64,000 nucleotides of DNA from Lytechinus pictus (GCF_037042905.1 NC_087259.1:21111501-21175500), one strand, 5' to 3'. Positions 25,526 to 39,500 are shown, counted from the first letter of the stretch. Made by a program: numbers and translations. Notes: a model not told the origin generated them from the sequence alone.

Positions 25526-26136
25526 TTAAAGGTCAAGTCCACCTCAGAAAAATGTTGATTTGAATCAATAGCGAAAAATCAGACAAGCACAATGCTGAAA
25601 ATTTCATCAAAATCGGATGTAAAATAAGAAAGTTATGACATTTCAAAGTTTCGCTTATTTTTAACAAAATAGTTATATGAACGAGCCAGTTACATCCAAA
25701 TGAGAGAGTCGATGATGTCACTCACTCACTATTTCTTTTGTTTTTTATTGTTTGAACTATACAATATTTCAATTTTTACGAATTTGATGATTAGGACCTC
25801 CTTGCCTGAAGCACTAAATGTTAAAATAATGGAATTCCACGTGTTCAGAGAGGAATGAAACTTCATTTCACATGACAATGACGAGAAAATAAAAATATTT
25901 CACATTTCATATAATAAAATACAAAAGAAATAGTGAGTGAGTGATGTCATCAGTTCCCTCATTTGCATACCGACCGAGATGTGCATATAACTGTTTTGTG
26001 AAATGAAGCGAAACTTTAAAATGTCATAACTTTTTTATTTTACATCCGATTTTGATGAAATTTTCAGTGTTATGCTTGTTGAATTTTTCTCTTTTTATTC
26101 AAATCAAGTTTTTGTTGGGGTGGACTTGTCCTTTAA
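25526..26136. mobile_element. TTAA-flanked foldback element, copy 1
   Basis: Both ends carry TTAA outside AGGTCAAGTCCACC and its complement. The ~210 bp arms are mutually complementary (AAAATAAGAAAGTTATGACA on the left, its complement on the right). Inner CACTCACTATTTCTTTTG blocks also pair, around a ~150 bp centre. There is no coding capacity. Four near-full copies in this window all have TTAA at both ends, suggesting a TTAA-targeting (piggyBac-like) source; that is inference. Confidence 0.88.
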
Positions 26137-27126
26137 GAAAAGATCGATTTTTTGCTAGCTCGCGAGATTTTGTCCCATATACGCTAAGTCTGGCACCTAA
26201 AAATATTATGTCAGTATATATACACCTCTGCACGCAACAAATATCTTCTACCTTAAAATTCCTCTATTTTTCAGCTCAAAATCCGAGTCACAATCGTATC
26301 TTTTCATGGTGACCCCAAGTGAACTGCAATTATGGGGTCACGTGACTCACGTGAGATGACAATACCAGCTGCACATGCGTATAACGGTACTGCCATGGGG
26401 ATGTTGATTAGTATATTCACATGATCCAAACTAGGCCCGTATGCCTCAGTTCCGTAAAAACAAAAGCCCAACCAGCATACTCACATATGGCCCAAAACAG
26501 ATTGTATTTACAATTTACGTGATATATTAATGAGTCACCTGAGATGACTACACAATACCGGCTGCACTTTCCTTCACTATTTTCACAAGAAGCATAATGA
26601 CATATTCATGGAAATGCTTTTCGCTAGACCTATCATGGACCATGGACCTACATGTATATAGGCCTACCGTATGTATGTATTGCATTACAGCATACTAATC
26701 AATCAGTGATTAGTGTGATAATAGTTTACAAGTAACCTGTATCAAACTTTCCTGTTTTTAAAAACAATGAAATAAAGTTCGTTGTTTGTTGTTAAAGAAA
26801 ACTACCGCGATTCTGACAGTGTTTCTGTTTATTTGAACAATTCTAATGAAACTGATGAAGGCATAACTTTTCATTAATATTGCTGAAGTTGGAAAATAAC
26901 AGAGACAAAGCAACCTCGAAAACAACAACAGTTGGTCTAAACATAAGTTGACATTAATAGACTATCCAGATGCCATACCTCGTGGAATGATCATCATGAT
27001 TAATCAATCAACGTGCTTTTAGACATGGTGACATTGAGACTTCGAAACAAAGAAACAGGTATTGTAAGAGGGGCAGGGGCGTCCTATAGGTCCATGGTTT
27101 GTCGGAGCAGAAAAGTGGTTTGAAAT

Positions 27127-27726
27127 TTAAAGGTCAAGTCCACCCCAGAAAAATGTTGATAAGAATAAACAGAGAAAAATCAAACTAGCATAATGCTGAA
27201 AACCGGATGTAAAATAAGAAAGTTATGGCATTTTAAAGTGTCGCTTATTTTTCCCAAAACAGTTCTATGCTCACCTCAGTGATATGCAAATGAGAGAGTT
27301 GATGATGTCACTCACTCACTATTTCTTTTGTTTTTTATTGTTTGAATTATACAATATTTCATTTTTTTACGGATATGATAATTAGGACCATCTTGTTTGA
27401 ACCACAAAATGTTAAAACAATCAAATCCTACATGTTAAGGGAGGAATGAAACTTTGCTCACATGACATTGAGGAGATGATTCAAATATTTCATATTTCAT
27501 ATAATAAAATACAAAAGAAATAGTGAGTGGGTGATGTCATCGGTCCCCTCATTTGCATACTGACCAGGATGTGCATATAACTGTTTGGTGAAATTTAGCA
27601 AAACTTTAAAATGTCATAACTTTCTTATTTCAGATCCGATTTTGATGAAACTTTCAGCGTTATTCTTGTTTGATTTTTCTCTTTCTATACAAATCATCTT
27701 TTTGTTGGGGTGGACTTGTCCTTTAA
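27127..27726. mobile_element. TTAA-flanked foldback element, copy 2
   Basis: Same ends (TTAAAGGTCAAGTCCACCCC and GGGGTGGACTTGTCCTTTAA) and same internal order as copy 1, about 1 kb away in the same orientation. It has a small deletion in the left arm, where the TTTCATCAAAAT block is missing before CCGGATGTAAAATAAG. Confidence 0.88.
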
Positions 27727-28760
27727 GTCTACTTGCATGGGGCTAAATCGAAATGTGTAACTTTTTTTTACAATCAATTTGTAACTTGTTACTAATAACA
27801 ACTTATGCTATTGTCTCAATACTGACTTGTTGGTTGAAGAATTGAGGTATGATAGTTCTGGTCTGTGAGGGTCTGTGTCTGCAAATACGGGGCATCGATG
27901 CATTCAAATATTTTATTTTCAAGAGCCGGTGGGGGGAGCAGAGACAGTGACTGGTGGGATACGTGTAGGCCTACGTGTAGGCTATACACTCATTCATTTT
28001 TCTTTTCAATTATCTACATTTGTCAACGTTAGGAATTTTCTCAATATATTTACCAGTTCATTCTCCGTGCAAATATACTACTGTTGAGAACATTGAAGAA
28101 AAGAAAGACAACGTTTCGTCAGTTCTCCCGCAGTGACACATGCAACTCAATTAAGACACCTCACACTGTTTTACAAACTATAATTATCAAAGTACTAAGA
28201 CTGCATTATGTATGCCCAATATCAAATCAATAGAACACTACGCTTTGAAATGAGACTAGAAGGTGATATCCATTCAGTCTATGAGTCGAATCACGAACAG
28301 GAGGTTTAAAAATAACTTCTGCTGAAAACTAGCAGTTTCCTGTTAAAATGAGAGAGAAAATAATAAATGTGGAGCGCGATCGACGGGCCAGAGGGTTCGG
28401 GTAAATTACTCTTGAATTTGGCACGATATGGAGTTGTTTATCATAAGTGAAGCTGTTTGCCATATATTGCATATCACTTTGTCTTTGGAAAAATTTAGAG
28501 AATCGTTAGAATAAAACAGTGACATGAATTAATTTCCATTTTTTACATGTTTATGTTCTTTATTCGTGGAGGGCTCCGCTGTAAAGCAGTTTTTTAACTG
28601 AACCGGATAACCCTTTATTGTTTTTATCGATTGTGTTAAATAAGTCATGAATGAAAGCGGATAAATATATAGGGGAAGACATGAGTCAAAAGGAACAGGG
28701 GGCTATTCAGGTAGACGGTCCGATGTATTCATCCTTCTCCATCCCTACATCTGGCTGTAA

Positions 28761-28797
28761 CCCCCCCCCCAAAAAAAAAAAAAAAAAAAAAAAAAAA
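28761..28797 (+). repeat. Composite homopolymer C10-A27
   Basis: Ten C residues followed directly by twenty-seven A residues, resembling the tract at 10729-10776. A 79-codon frame over it is an artefact that reads prolines then lysines. Confidence 0.9.
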
Positions 28798-29544
28798 GTA
28801 TATATATGCACATTCCTACACAAGATGAAATGCAACCAGCACTTGCTTATAGCCTATATGAAATGTACCAGTCTCGCTGGATTTACTTAGTATTTCTGGT
28901 GTCATATTTACACACACGTAGCCAATGTCTATTTGCCCAGTTAGGGCACTTGTACTAATACCATCGCATGCACGTATGCAAAATGAAGAGGGTTTCCCAG
29001 TAGCGTCATGTTACGCCTATAATAATAGAGTCAAGATGATAATAAGCAAGAAATGACGATGAAATAACAAATAAAGCAATCAAAATCGGGCATTTCTGTG
29101 TTAGCTTAAAGAAAACAATATCACGTAATTACAAACTCATTAAAGTCCGGAATGGAATGGCAATACTGTCACTATATTCTGTAAAATCATTCGACCGTGA
29201 TTTAAATGGGATGACAATGCATTCAACTATTGTGAAATGCCACATTGGGTGACAAATTGGACTCCTTCACAAAAGACTTCAAACTGTTGATTGTTTGACT
29301 GCATTGTTTTTCGACAATATAATGAATCATTGCCTTTAATTGGTGGTTATCGTAATTCCGAATTTGCCCAAGAGGAAATGGTGTACAGTGCACAAACAAG
29401 TCGTTTAGGTCTGTAGAACTGGGATGGATGGCGAAACAGACAAGAACAACGACAGATATTTTCTTTACATTCTGTCGAAGGGCTTGGTAAAAACAGGGAG
29501 TATGAACAGACTTGAATATAATACAATCATAGATAAGCAAACAT

Positions 29545-29725
29545 GCACTCTAAATTCCAAGGATTTAAAATAGACCCAGATCGGCTGTGAATAGTGACCA
29601 GCCGAATATTAGATTTAGATTTAAATCTTGTTGATTTAAATATAAATCTAAAATATTTGAATTTCAATCTTTTGAGATTTAAAAGTTAATCCTGAAGATT
29701 TAAAATAAATTCAAAATTCGGCTGG
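29545..29725. mobile_element. Truncated copy of the CACTCTAAA MITE
   Basis: GCACTCTAAATTCCAAGGATT, then CAGATCGGCTGTGAATAGTG, match the left part of 18478-18713. The right end stops after ATTCGGCTGG, leaving the terminal ~60 bp missing. Confidence 0.7.
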
Positions 29726-30434
29726 GGTTAAGCCCCTTTCACAGTTGGAGGTACGATTGCTTACAACCGTTTCGATTGTGTGCAACAGATTGTGACCAAA
29801 ATGATCGCACGAGCAATAGCGAAAGCCCATTCTCTCCCCCATAAGCGGCGATTCTGTGTCACTTAATAGGGGCGCCGAGACAACCCTCTCTCTGAAGCAG
29901 CTGAGCTATACAAAATTAAAATATAAAATGGACCCCCCCCCCTGCCCCGGGATCGCCGCCAACCCCCCTAACCCGGATGCATGCCCCCCCCCCCTTCTCA
30001 CCATTTTCTTTATCCCTCCGATATGTTCTCTGATTCTTTCTTTAATCGCTTGATATCGGGAAACGAACAAGTAAAATTCAACAGCAATTAAATCATAAAG
30101 TCATGATAAATGCGAATTCAATGACCATTAACGGCGCATCATTCACATCCCAATCGAAAGGGGACTAGTAGACCTTTAAAAAAGGCCGAAACAATTTATG
30201 ATGTGGAGTTTGACAAATGTGATAACACTCCTGATTGTGCCTTCTTCGATTGTTTTTTATCAGATAACACAAAGCCTCTTCAGAGTACATGTAGATAACG
30301 AAAAAAAAAGGAATAGAAAGAAATGTGGTTTGTGTGGTAAATGTATACTGCAAAGTGTCCATAATGACTTTCATCAATTTTCGTCGTCGTTTTTGTTTAA
30401 GTTGGCAATGTTTTTACTTATATTTTCATTGATG

Positions 30435-30725
30435 ACAATGATTATGAGGAGGAAGATGGGGATGATAATGACGACGATGGTGGTGGCGATGGTGATGATG
30501 ATGATGACGATGAAGATGATGATGATAATGGTGATGAATGAATGTGGTGATGGTGATGCATGATGATGACAACGATGATGACGACGGCGTTGATTATGAT
30601 GATGATGATGACGACGACGGCGTCGTTGTTGATGTGATGATGATGAAGTTGATAATGAGGACAATGATGACGACCAAGATGATGGATGAGGGTGATGGTC
30701 ACAGTGATCGTGATGTTGATGATTA
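30435..30725 (+). repeat. Degenerate (GAT/GAC)n trinucleotide array
   Basis: About 290 bp of GATGATGAC-type triplets with interspersed GGT and GTT. It yields long open frames on both strands reading Asp/Met runs or His/Ile runs. The strand-symmetric opening shows these frames come from the triplet repeat and not from a gene. Confidence 0.85.
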
Positions 30726-32610
30726 TGATGGTGTCCGTGAAATGAAGATATGTGAAAGCGAAAATGACATGTTGCTGGTATTGCGGTATTACTAAATTCT
30801 AGTAATGATGAAATTTAGTTTGTTGTTGCTCATGTGTCGACATTTACTTAGAACTTCTTTTTTGTGCTTGCGACCTACATGTACTTTGGCTAACTTTTTC
30901 GGGAGGGGGGGTGGCTAACAATAAGGATTTTATATTCACATTAAGAACATTGACTTAAACGTAAAAACAAACAAAAACAGGACTGAATACATTGGTTAAA
31001 AAAAGGGCATGAGACAAGCCATTAACAAAAATACATGAAAGCAAAATTGGGTGTGAAAGTTATTGATCACAACACAGATTTGTTAAAACATTGTAAAACA
31101 GATGCAAAACATCACTTACAGTACTTGACTACTAACTAGGCATCGTCTTTACACAGTAAATTAGATCTTCCATACTGCAGTATAATATGCAATGAAATTA
31201 CGTACAAGCATGGGTTGCTTGAAGGATACAATATCGATTTCTTTTTTTTCGTTTTCCATATTTTACGCATGGCTGATGAAGAAGTAGACGTACCGGAATT
31301 TATTATCTTCTCGTGTATGAAAATTGAATGTATTTTGTTTGTATAGATTTACACATTGTTCTCCAATGTAAGTGACATTCAACGGTTGCATGATTGTTTA
31401 TAAAGGGAAAGAGAAAAGATATAATACCTGCATGTGCATGTACAGTCCAACACATTTCTGCCACAAGTATAATAAATTGATTTAAAAAAATGGAAAAGGA
31501 AATAGTAGTGGGTCACAGAATGGAGAGGATACCAAGACTGCCCCTGTTCCCATGGAATGGAAATCTTATTATATTCTACTTTCTGCTCCTCTATAACAAC
31601 ACCACTATGATCACTGACATTTATTTACCCCCCCCCCCCCCACAACAAGAAAAAAATAATATTAATAAAAATAATAATGAAATAAAATAAATAAATGAAT
31701 AAAATGAAATTAAATAAAAAATAACAAAAAGACTAACAGCGATCAAAAATGAAAAATTTCATAAACAAATGAGTTGATAAAATGATAAATAAAACAAAAA
31801 TACTTGACATTTGATATGTCAATGGATGGTGAACGTGCCCAGATTGAGTGTAATGGCATTTGGATTACCATCTCGTCAAATTATTGGGCATCATTCAACC
31901 GTTCATACCTAATTACCTATACAAGAGTTGGTACCATAGAGGTGGATTTATCAAACTCTATGGTTGGGACACTCAAAATCTATTTAGTCGATATGAAGAG
32001 CTAAGTATAATACAGCGCAATTTTTCATAAACAAAACACGTATTTTAAATAAAATCAACGGCCTCTTAATTTGTAGGCCTTGCTTAAAAAACGACAAACA
32101 AACATATAAATGTTAAATTATAGGTCACCCCATTGCATGAAACAAAAAAGGTCAAACAATTATGTTAATATTCTTTTTAATACGTGTCTGCAACGCTTGC
32201 TTCTTTGATGGTTTATATTTCGTTTTTAGATAAACACACATGAATAAAACGCATCTTAGTTTCCGAATGATACAATAGTGTATTTCCTTCTTTTGCTTTC
32301 ATTCAGTTGCAGCAAACTCGTTGGCATCACTCAGTTTCCAGCTCCGATTGATGATTAGTTTTTGTTGAAAAGAACTTCCCATTGACAGTTAAATATTAAC
32401 AGAGATCTATACCTCCTATTTTCATTCTTTACTTATTTTTATTCTTTTTATTTATTTTTTTTATTGCCTTGGTACAAAGCAATGTATCCTTGAAATTGAA
32501 AGAGAAAGCAAACAAATCGCGAATTCACAAGTAAACAAGTTTACTACACAAGCAGATATCATCAAGGAGTTTTCAGTTTGGAACAGGATTACTATAAACT
32601 TCAACAAAAA

Positions 32611-33026
32611 GGGGTTTATTTCCAATTCGTCTAATGCCAATTCGTCCAATTGCCAACTCGTCAACTATCATTTGGTCTACCATCACTTCGTCCACTATCC
32701 ACATGGTATAATTGCCAATTCGTCCATTCACCATTTCGTCTAATAACCAGTTGGTCCAATAGCCATTTAGTCTCATTAGACTTAGTGTTGATTTTGCAAA
32801 ATGAATGAAAATGAAGTGGATATTAGACCAACTGGTTACGAGAAGAAATGGTCATAGACGAAATGGCGATTAGACGAAGTGACGATTGGACCAAATGGTT
32901 ATTGGACAAATTGGTTGTTAGACGAAATGTTGATGGATGGAATGGAATGAGACTAAATGAAAGTAGACCACGTAGACCAAGTGGTGAGTGGACGAGTTGG
33001 GAGTAGACGAATTGGCAATTTACCCC
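32611..33026. repeat. Micro-repeat palindrome, copy B (near-intact)
   Basis: 416 bp bounded by GGGGTTTATTTCCAATTCGTC-type and GACGAATTGGCAATTTACCCC-type ends that form an imperfect ~20 bp terminal inverted repeat, flanked by AAAAA on both sides. The left arm is a run of units CCAATTCGTCTAATG and variants; the right arm is the complement, GTTATTGGACNAATTG and variants, about ten units each. A spacer around 32780-32815 with AGTGTTGATTTTGC and AATGAATGAAAAT separates the arms and is conserved, inverted, in copy A. Confidence 0.82.
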
Positions 33027-34997
33027 AAAAAGAATACGAAAATAATAAAAATCAACTTCCTTTTATCATGATAGGGATTGGCGTAAGGGAGCTACTAAAT
33101 CGAATTCACAAGATGAGTTCTTTTAACGTTGATTGTTGTGTGTAGTAATTATAGGCCTTAGTATAATCATTATTTTTTTAACAAATAACACTCTTTTCTC
33201 AAAATTTATCACGATGATTTCCAAGATACAATTTCCTTACTGAAATATTTCTATCTAACGAATGATTTATGTCCCCCGCCATTCAGAGCTACGACTTGGA
33301 ACAGTTAAAACTACATGGATAATTATGTTTTAATCTAAAGCTATATTTTCATGTACGTGAGTGTACTGTGTTACCTAATGGACTCACACTATTGACACGC
33401 GTCCCATCACCCAACAGTCTCGTGATGCATCATGGGAGTACCATGGCAACAGGAAATCAAGGAAATGAAGTCAGGGGGATTGTGAGGTCTTTTAAGGGGG
33501 ACAACGATACAAGAGTTTATAACCTCCTTTGGGATATTATCAATTGAAGCGCCGATCAATACCCTGTGTTGATAATTAAACCTTTACGCATTATAGGACT
33601 TACTTAAAGATCATAACGAATTAAAGAAGAATATTTATTGCAACATTGATACAAGGTGTGTATATTCATTCTGTCTCAATCAGTTATACTCATCTGCCTC
33701 ACATTGACGCCATGTCTAAATTTGAAATATTCATTATTATTCGAGTTCATTCTTCTTCTTCCTTTTTTTTAAGAATGAATCGAGTGATTGCTTATCCGAT
33801 ACAGCGTTGTGGCCCCCAAATGGAGCAATCTCAATAGAATCCTATGTCAAGTCAGATTCAGATTTATCAACGAACTTGTCGATCGTTTTCTTCCGAGGTC
33901 AAATTGACTATGGTCACGTGATGTGGAAGCCTACATGTATATCTTATCTTTCCTTTAAATTGGCTATCTAGGTCATATATTGTTGATAGATAAATTGCGG
34001 AAAAGTTACCAAAAAGAAAAATTGTGAAAAACATTGATTGGAGAAGGAGTCGAGAGTTTCAATTGATAGGACTACATGTTCGAATGTAAGCTAAATTTGA
34101 TAATAGAAAGTTTATAAGTTACATTAAAAGTCAGCGCCAGTTATCGCCAATTAACAAAATAATACAAGCCATGTTTGCTGAGATATTGAAGTATTCTTTT
34201 TAACCAATGATTGGATATTGAGACGATACAACTATATGTCCTACATGTAGGCCCTACGTTTTTATTCTCAATAGTCATCACAGACGTAAACAAGTCAATA
34301 CAAACATGAACCATTATTTGATCACACAAAATGGCGGCCTCCATGATATCAGGTGTAGAGTCCTGAGTCACGGTGACATTCAGGTTTTTTTTTATTCAGT
34401 GACGCCTTGACGATCGGAAATGAGTGTAGATTGTAGTGTAATTGTCAGTGGAAAGGTCGGACAAAATGGAAATATATTTGGATAAATAGAAACTTCATTC
34501 ACTGTAAAAAAAAAAATTTATAGGCATATCCAGGGGGCTTCCGATATCGAGACCGTCTTTAAAATAACATTGAACCAGGGCCAAATCAAACAGATACAAT
34601 GTAGACCTACCCATGGACCTACCGTGTGGATCACGGATCTAAGCAATATATTCATTGTTTAAATTTTATGAATTAAAAAAGCACGTACACTACCAGTTAC
34701 AATTCTTTGACTCACTATAACCAGAGAACAACAAAATTGGAGTATGTGAAATGCCAAGTTGTTAGATTGAGGGTATACTCCACTCGTATCACTCTCAACA
34801 TCCACTAATTACATGTACAATACATTGCCATCGTTTACACCTGATTAGATTTCAGTTCACCATGAATTATTGATAACATTAAACAATTTAATATCCCTAC
34901 GTGAAACGGGCCATCATAAAGAGGCAAGCGGAACAGTAAAAGGGCCTCTGGGATAATTTTCGACAGCTTGGAAACAGACAGGCTGGGGCACTGAAGT

Positions 34998-36576
34998 CAG
35001 TGGCGTAACAGGCGGGGGGCAGGGGGGGCAAGTTGCCCCCCCCCCCTGGCGGAGCTCACCGGGAAAATAAACAAAAAACGGGAAAAAGAAAAAAAAAAGG
35101 GGGGAAGAAAGGGAAAGGGAAAGGAAAGAAAAAAGGGGAAAGGGGAAGGGGAAGGGGAAGGGGAAAGGGAAAGGAAAAGGGAAAAGAAAACTAAGAAAAA
35201 ACATAAAAAAGGAAGAAAAAAAACAAGTGAGAAAGAACAATTCGCCCCGATACACAAATACATGTACATTAGCATGATTAGTAAGACAGGGAAATAGATT
35301 AAAGATGACAAAAAGGCAAACAAAAGCGGGAAATAAAGGCAGAATGGAATTAGCCAAAATCTAAATTAATTTGGAAAATAAAGAATAGGGACAAGATAAC
35401 GTACACTACCGGGCTGCCGAGGATTGAGATAACGAGCGGGAAGAAAAATGGATGGTATATAGCATAATGTCGTATGAAAGTCTATCATAAACTTGCTAAA
35501 TCTCCAAAGGCTCTATCCAAGAGTCAAGACCACGTGCAGTGGGGGCTCTTCATCTGTAACCTTTAATGGGTTCTATAACAGGCCCCTATATAGACCCTTG
35601 CTGCATTAAGCTTTACGTTGAAGCACTGGCGTACCGGGGGGTTGTTCCACAGCCAAGGGGAAACAAAAGAAAATAAAGGAGGCAGCAAAATGAGATGAAT
35701 GAAAAAATATATGACATGATATGTGCTATAATGATGTAAAAATCTATCACATATAATTAGAATTTCATTTTAACAGGCCATTTTTTTTTCTGGCTCGCTT
35801 CGCTCGCTGGCGACTTTTTACAAATTTTCCCACATTTGCTATGCTGTGCCCCTCACAATATTTGGATGATTACGATACACAACTGCATGCATTGAATTTA
35901 TGTGTTGTGTTAAAGCTATATAAATATACACACAATTTGATTAAAATAAGTGGCCATCTGTAAGGTTTAAAATGGCTTTGATATCAAGAGGTTCCGGGGC
36001 TCTGCCCTGGACCCCACCCTAAAGCACTGTTATATGGATGAGTTTGGACCATGGCCCCCAAAAGTTCTACAACCAAACAAAAAAAATGAGTAAAGAAAGG
36101 AAAGTGTATTATATTTTCTGAATATCACGTTAAAATCTATCTTCATGTTAGATTTTCATGAAAAGGTGATTTTTTAAATCTCGCTCGATTCGCTCGCTCG
36201 GGACCTATATTAAGCTACTTCTTGCCAGAAGCGCCATACTCGGACCCCTCGAGCATATAGAGCTTCGCCCTGATGCTCACAATCATAACAAAAATCCTGT
36301 TCACCGTGGCGTACAAAAAAGAGAGAAAAGAGGATAGACAGGAGGGTGAATATGATATCATCTTTTTAACATTATGTCAAATCCTATCACAAAATTTGAT
36401 TTTTGCAATAAAAATGTCAAAATTTTTGCTCGCTCGCTTATATATATATTTTCCCGATACGCCATATCGCCCCCTCTAAATTTTTGCCTTATGACGCCAT
36501 TGCCTGTTCCATGATATGACCGGGAAATTTTTGGCTCTTGCCCCCCCCCTGGCCACCGACCCATGTTACGCCGCTG
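34998..36576. mobile_element. hAT-like non-autonomous element with 8 bp target duplication
   Basis: The ends are CAGTGGCGTAACA (34998-35010) and GTTACGCCGCTG (36565-36576), inverted repeats with one mismatch. The flanks 34990-34997 and 36577-36584 are both ACTGAAGT, a perfect 8 bp duplication as expected of hAT superfamily insertion. No transposase frame is present in the 1.58 kb interior. It holds a purine tract, three CTCGCTTCGCTCGCTGG-like palindromic words and C-runs just inside the ends. Confidence 0.85.
35080..35235 (+). repeat. Polypurine tract, GGGAAA/GGGGAA-rich
   Basis: About 155 bp almost wholly of G and A, with tandem GGGGAAG units, inside the hAT-like element. The overlapping minus-strand frames (34914-35357) simply read Pro/Phe/Ser from this tract. 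Confidence 0.85.
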
Positions 36577-39500
36577 ACTGAAGTAGGCCTATGATAACGA
36601 ATAAATAGTACAAATGAACTCGACAATGACGATCAAAGTCACGTGATCTCTCTGTCTGACTCCTAATTAGTCGCATGATTTATCAATACAACCTATATGA
36701 TTCCGATTACCCTAGATAGGCCTATATTATGCGCTCGGTTGACTGTGCATACCCATAGATAAATGTAAATATAATAAATATTCATGTTTACTTGTTTGCC
36801 ATCTTCCTAATAACAGTCACGGTCGCAACAAGCATGCACGAGCTAAATAAATAAACCTACATGATATTCTGATTGAAGACAGACAGACGTTCAGTATGTA
36901 TCGTCACGTCAATGACCATGGTGTTTTATTATATTGACTCAGAACTTGGGTAAATTATATAAGTATTGAATTATAAAAGCAAATATCGATCCATGGGCAA
37001 TGATGGTACATTGAGAATAATTCATATCGGTAAAGTATCACTGAAATGAGATTACCGGTAAGGGGAAGTTTTATAAAGACAAGGAAAACAAGTTATTGGA
37101 AAAAAAAAATTATATAACAATCTTCTGATGTGGGAGATAGACCTTTCTAAAGACTTTGGTGCAGAGTGAGAAGGGGGGAGGGGGAAATGGAGAGGAAATA
37201 AGGGGACCAGCTTAAAAATCATAAAATCAATATAACAAGAACTTCAAGAAGTATAATAAGCCCCATCCCGGAAATATCGATTTCTTATGTAAATGGGTCG
37301 TAGAGATTATACAGCTAGGGGGATTAAAGACGAGAATAATTCAAAGCAATGCGACTTCTTCCTTCAAATTCGCAAAAGCCAGAAAGACCATCACACAATA
37401 TTGTGTGTATAGCAGGTCCTTCAATCTTTGTAATTAGAAATGCCATCAGCAAATACAAAATACATGTAGGAAAAAAATAAGTAATTTCAGAGTACATGTG
37501 TCCATGGCATACATGGAGAAGACGATAATCAATGCAGAACTCCGAAAATCGTACTAGTTAACAACAATAATAAGTTTTTACCAACAAAAAAATATATATA
37601 TTTCCAGTTTCCACATAAAAAAATACTCCGAATCCACGATGCTAATATCATCAATGATAATCACTATATTATATGATTCTTGTTAAAGTATGTTATTATG
37701 ATTAGGGTGTTTGTTATGATCACAATGATTTTAATGAATTCCTATTCTTTTTTTTTTGTGTATAATGCATCACTGTCCTGACAATTTTTATTGCGACGTT
37801 CCAACGTCATATTGCTATTTTCCCCCTCATACTATTTAGTAACAACTAGTACAGTAATTGACGCTTATTTATACTAAATTCATTAAATAATACTTAGCAT
37901 TATCATACGGCAGTTTTGTTTTTTTAATCTTATTTTTGTTGTTGCGCATGACGAGTATACTGCATGCATTAATAAGCTTCTTAGAAATCAGGCAAATAAA
38001 ATATACCACTAGAACAGTAGAACCAATAACGATGAAAAACGTGAACGGTATATAATATCGCTTGGTACAAAATAGGGGGATTGTTTGCAAATGCAATTGT
38101 GTAAAACTTTGTACCAGAAGCTTGATTTACTTTTTTTTTTGCACAACTTTTCAATGAACAATTACCGTACCCGGGGACAATTATATTTTTTGTCAATTTC
38201 ACTTGAACAGAATGGAATTAAACATAAATCAATACCGGTTAAACGAAAAAAATGTAATTCATGTCTTTCAAAATCGGTTAAAAACATGCCCCAGTGACAT
38301 TTCCCCCTGTTTTAACTGATTGTTTCTGAATGACTGTGAATAATCATGTAAAAAAGTACAAAAAATGAAAATATTGGTTGAATAAATGAGTTTGATCACA
38401 TATCTATATGTATCGTGCTTATTGTTATTGGGGCCAGTTTGGAATTCGTGCAGGTATAGTCGGGAAAAAAAATTGGGAAAGGGGGGGGGTCACGATTTTC
38501 AACCACTCTTTCGAGGGAGATGTCTAGATGTCGTGATCGTATTTCAAGAGTAAAGAACCGTACACGTATTGAGGTCAATATCATGATCGTTGATTTCATG
38601 CACGTTTTTTTTTTCGGCGCGAAGAATTTTTAGCCAGTCTGTCGTCTTGATCGATCACTGTGCAATGTCAAGGGATCACATGACACCTCTCCCACTCAAC
38701 ATAAATCACATTCCAGCCCCCCCCCCCCATATACATGTACTCCCACACTCATACCACCCCCCCCCCCACCCCCGTTCAGACGCATGAAATTCCCATGATG
38801 TGCTCATTTTGTTAGTGTGTGTGTTTTTTTCATAACTTTAAATGATTTTCATATCATTCGAAAGGCGAATCCCAAAATCAACAAATAATAATTGGAATAA
38901 CATACGATCAAGATGATTAGATACGAACACTTGTCAACAATATTTTACGTAGAAATATCTAACCATTGACATTTTTCTGTTCTGTGCAGGAAATTGAATG
39001 TGTATACAATGGATGTGCTGAAGGTCGGAGGGGTGACACTCGTCAAATAAATTGGTCCTTTTTTGACAACTTTTAATAGCGACGATTTTGTATCAGTTAA
39101 ATGGAGATCTATTAGTATTTTTCTGACCAAAATAAGCATATAATCATGTACGAAGAGACTTTATTGTAATTTTCAAATGCATGGGGGTGTAGAGTGCGGG
39201 GCCGGTCAGCTTGTATAATAATTGCAAAAGTAACTTTTGTCAGTTGTTGTTTGACAGTCAGTGGCAGTCCATGTTGAATTGATTTCTCATCTATATACTT
39301 TTAGATGGAGTTGTCATTTTGTTAGGGAGCTTTTGACAAAACCAACAACCCGTCTGTCCGTGAACGTGGGTGTGAAATGAAAACACGTCAGTAATCATCT
39401 ACTGTGTACTTGAGAGTCAACTCAGGTGTGTCCCGAAATTCTGTTGATTCAAGATCGTATGGTGCGCTCTTTCATAAAGTGTTTTTCCTTTCTCGTACAT

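Noticed and set aside
25526-26312. Open frames with F-S-(A/V)-LCLL(D/N)FSL peptides at several places (25533, 26052, 47929, 5788)
   Set aside because: The recurring peptide is translation of the foldback element arm, with no start context or conservation beyond the repeat.
30374-30795. Several 85-120 codon frames rich in His, Ile, Asp or Met
   Set aside because: All arise from the degenerate GAT/GAC array, which is open on both strands.
23291-33026. CRISPR-like array reading of the 15-16 bp repeats
   Set aside because: Units are degenerate, adjacent without spacers, and arranged as inverted arms in an animal genome; this is not a CRISPR structure.
34914-35357. 147- and 108-codon Pro/Phe/Ser-rich minus-strand frames
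   Set aside because: They read the polypurine tract and C-run inside the hAT-like element.
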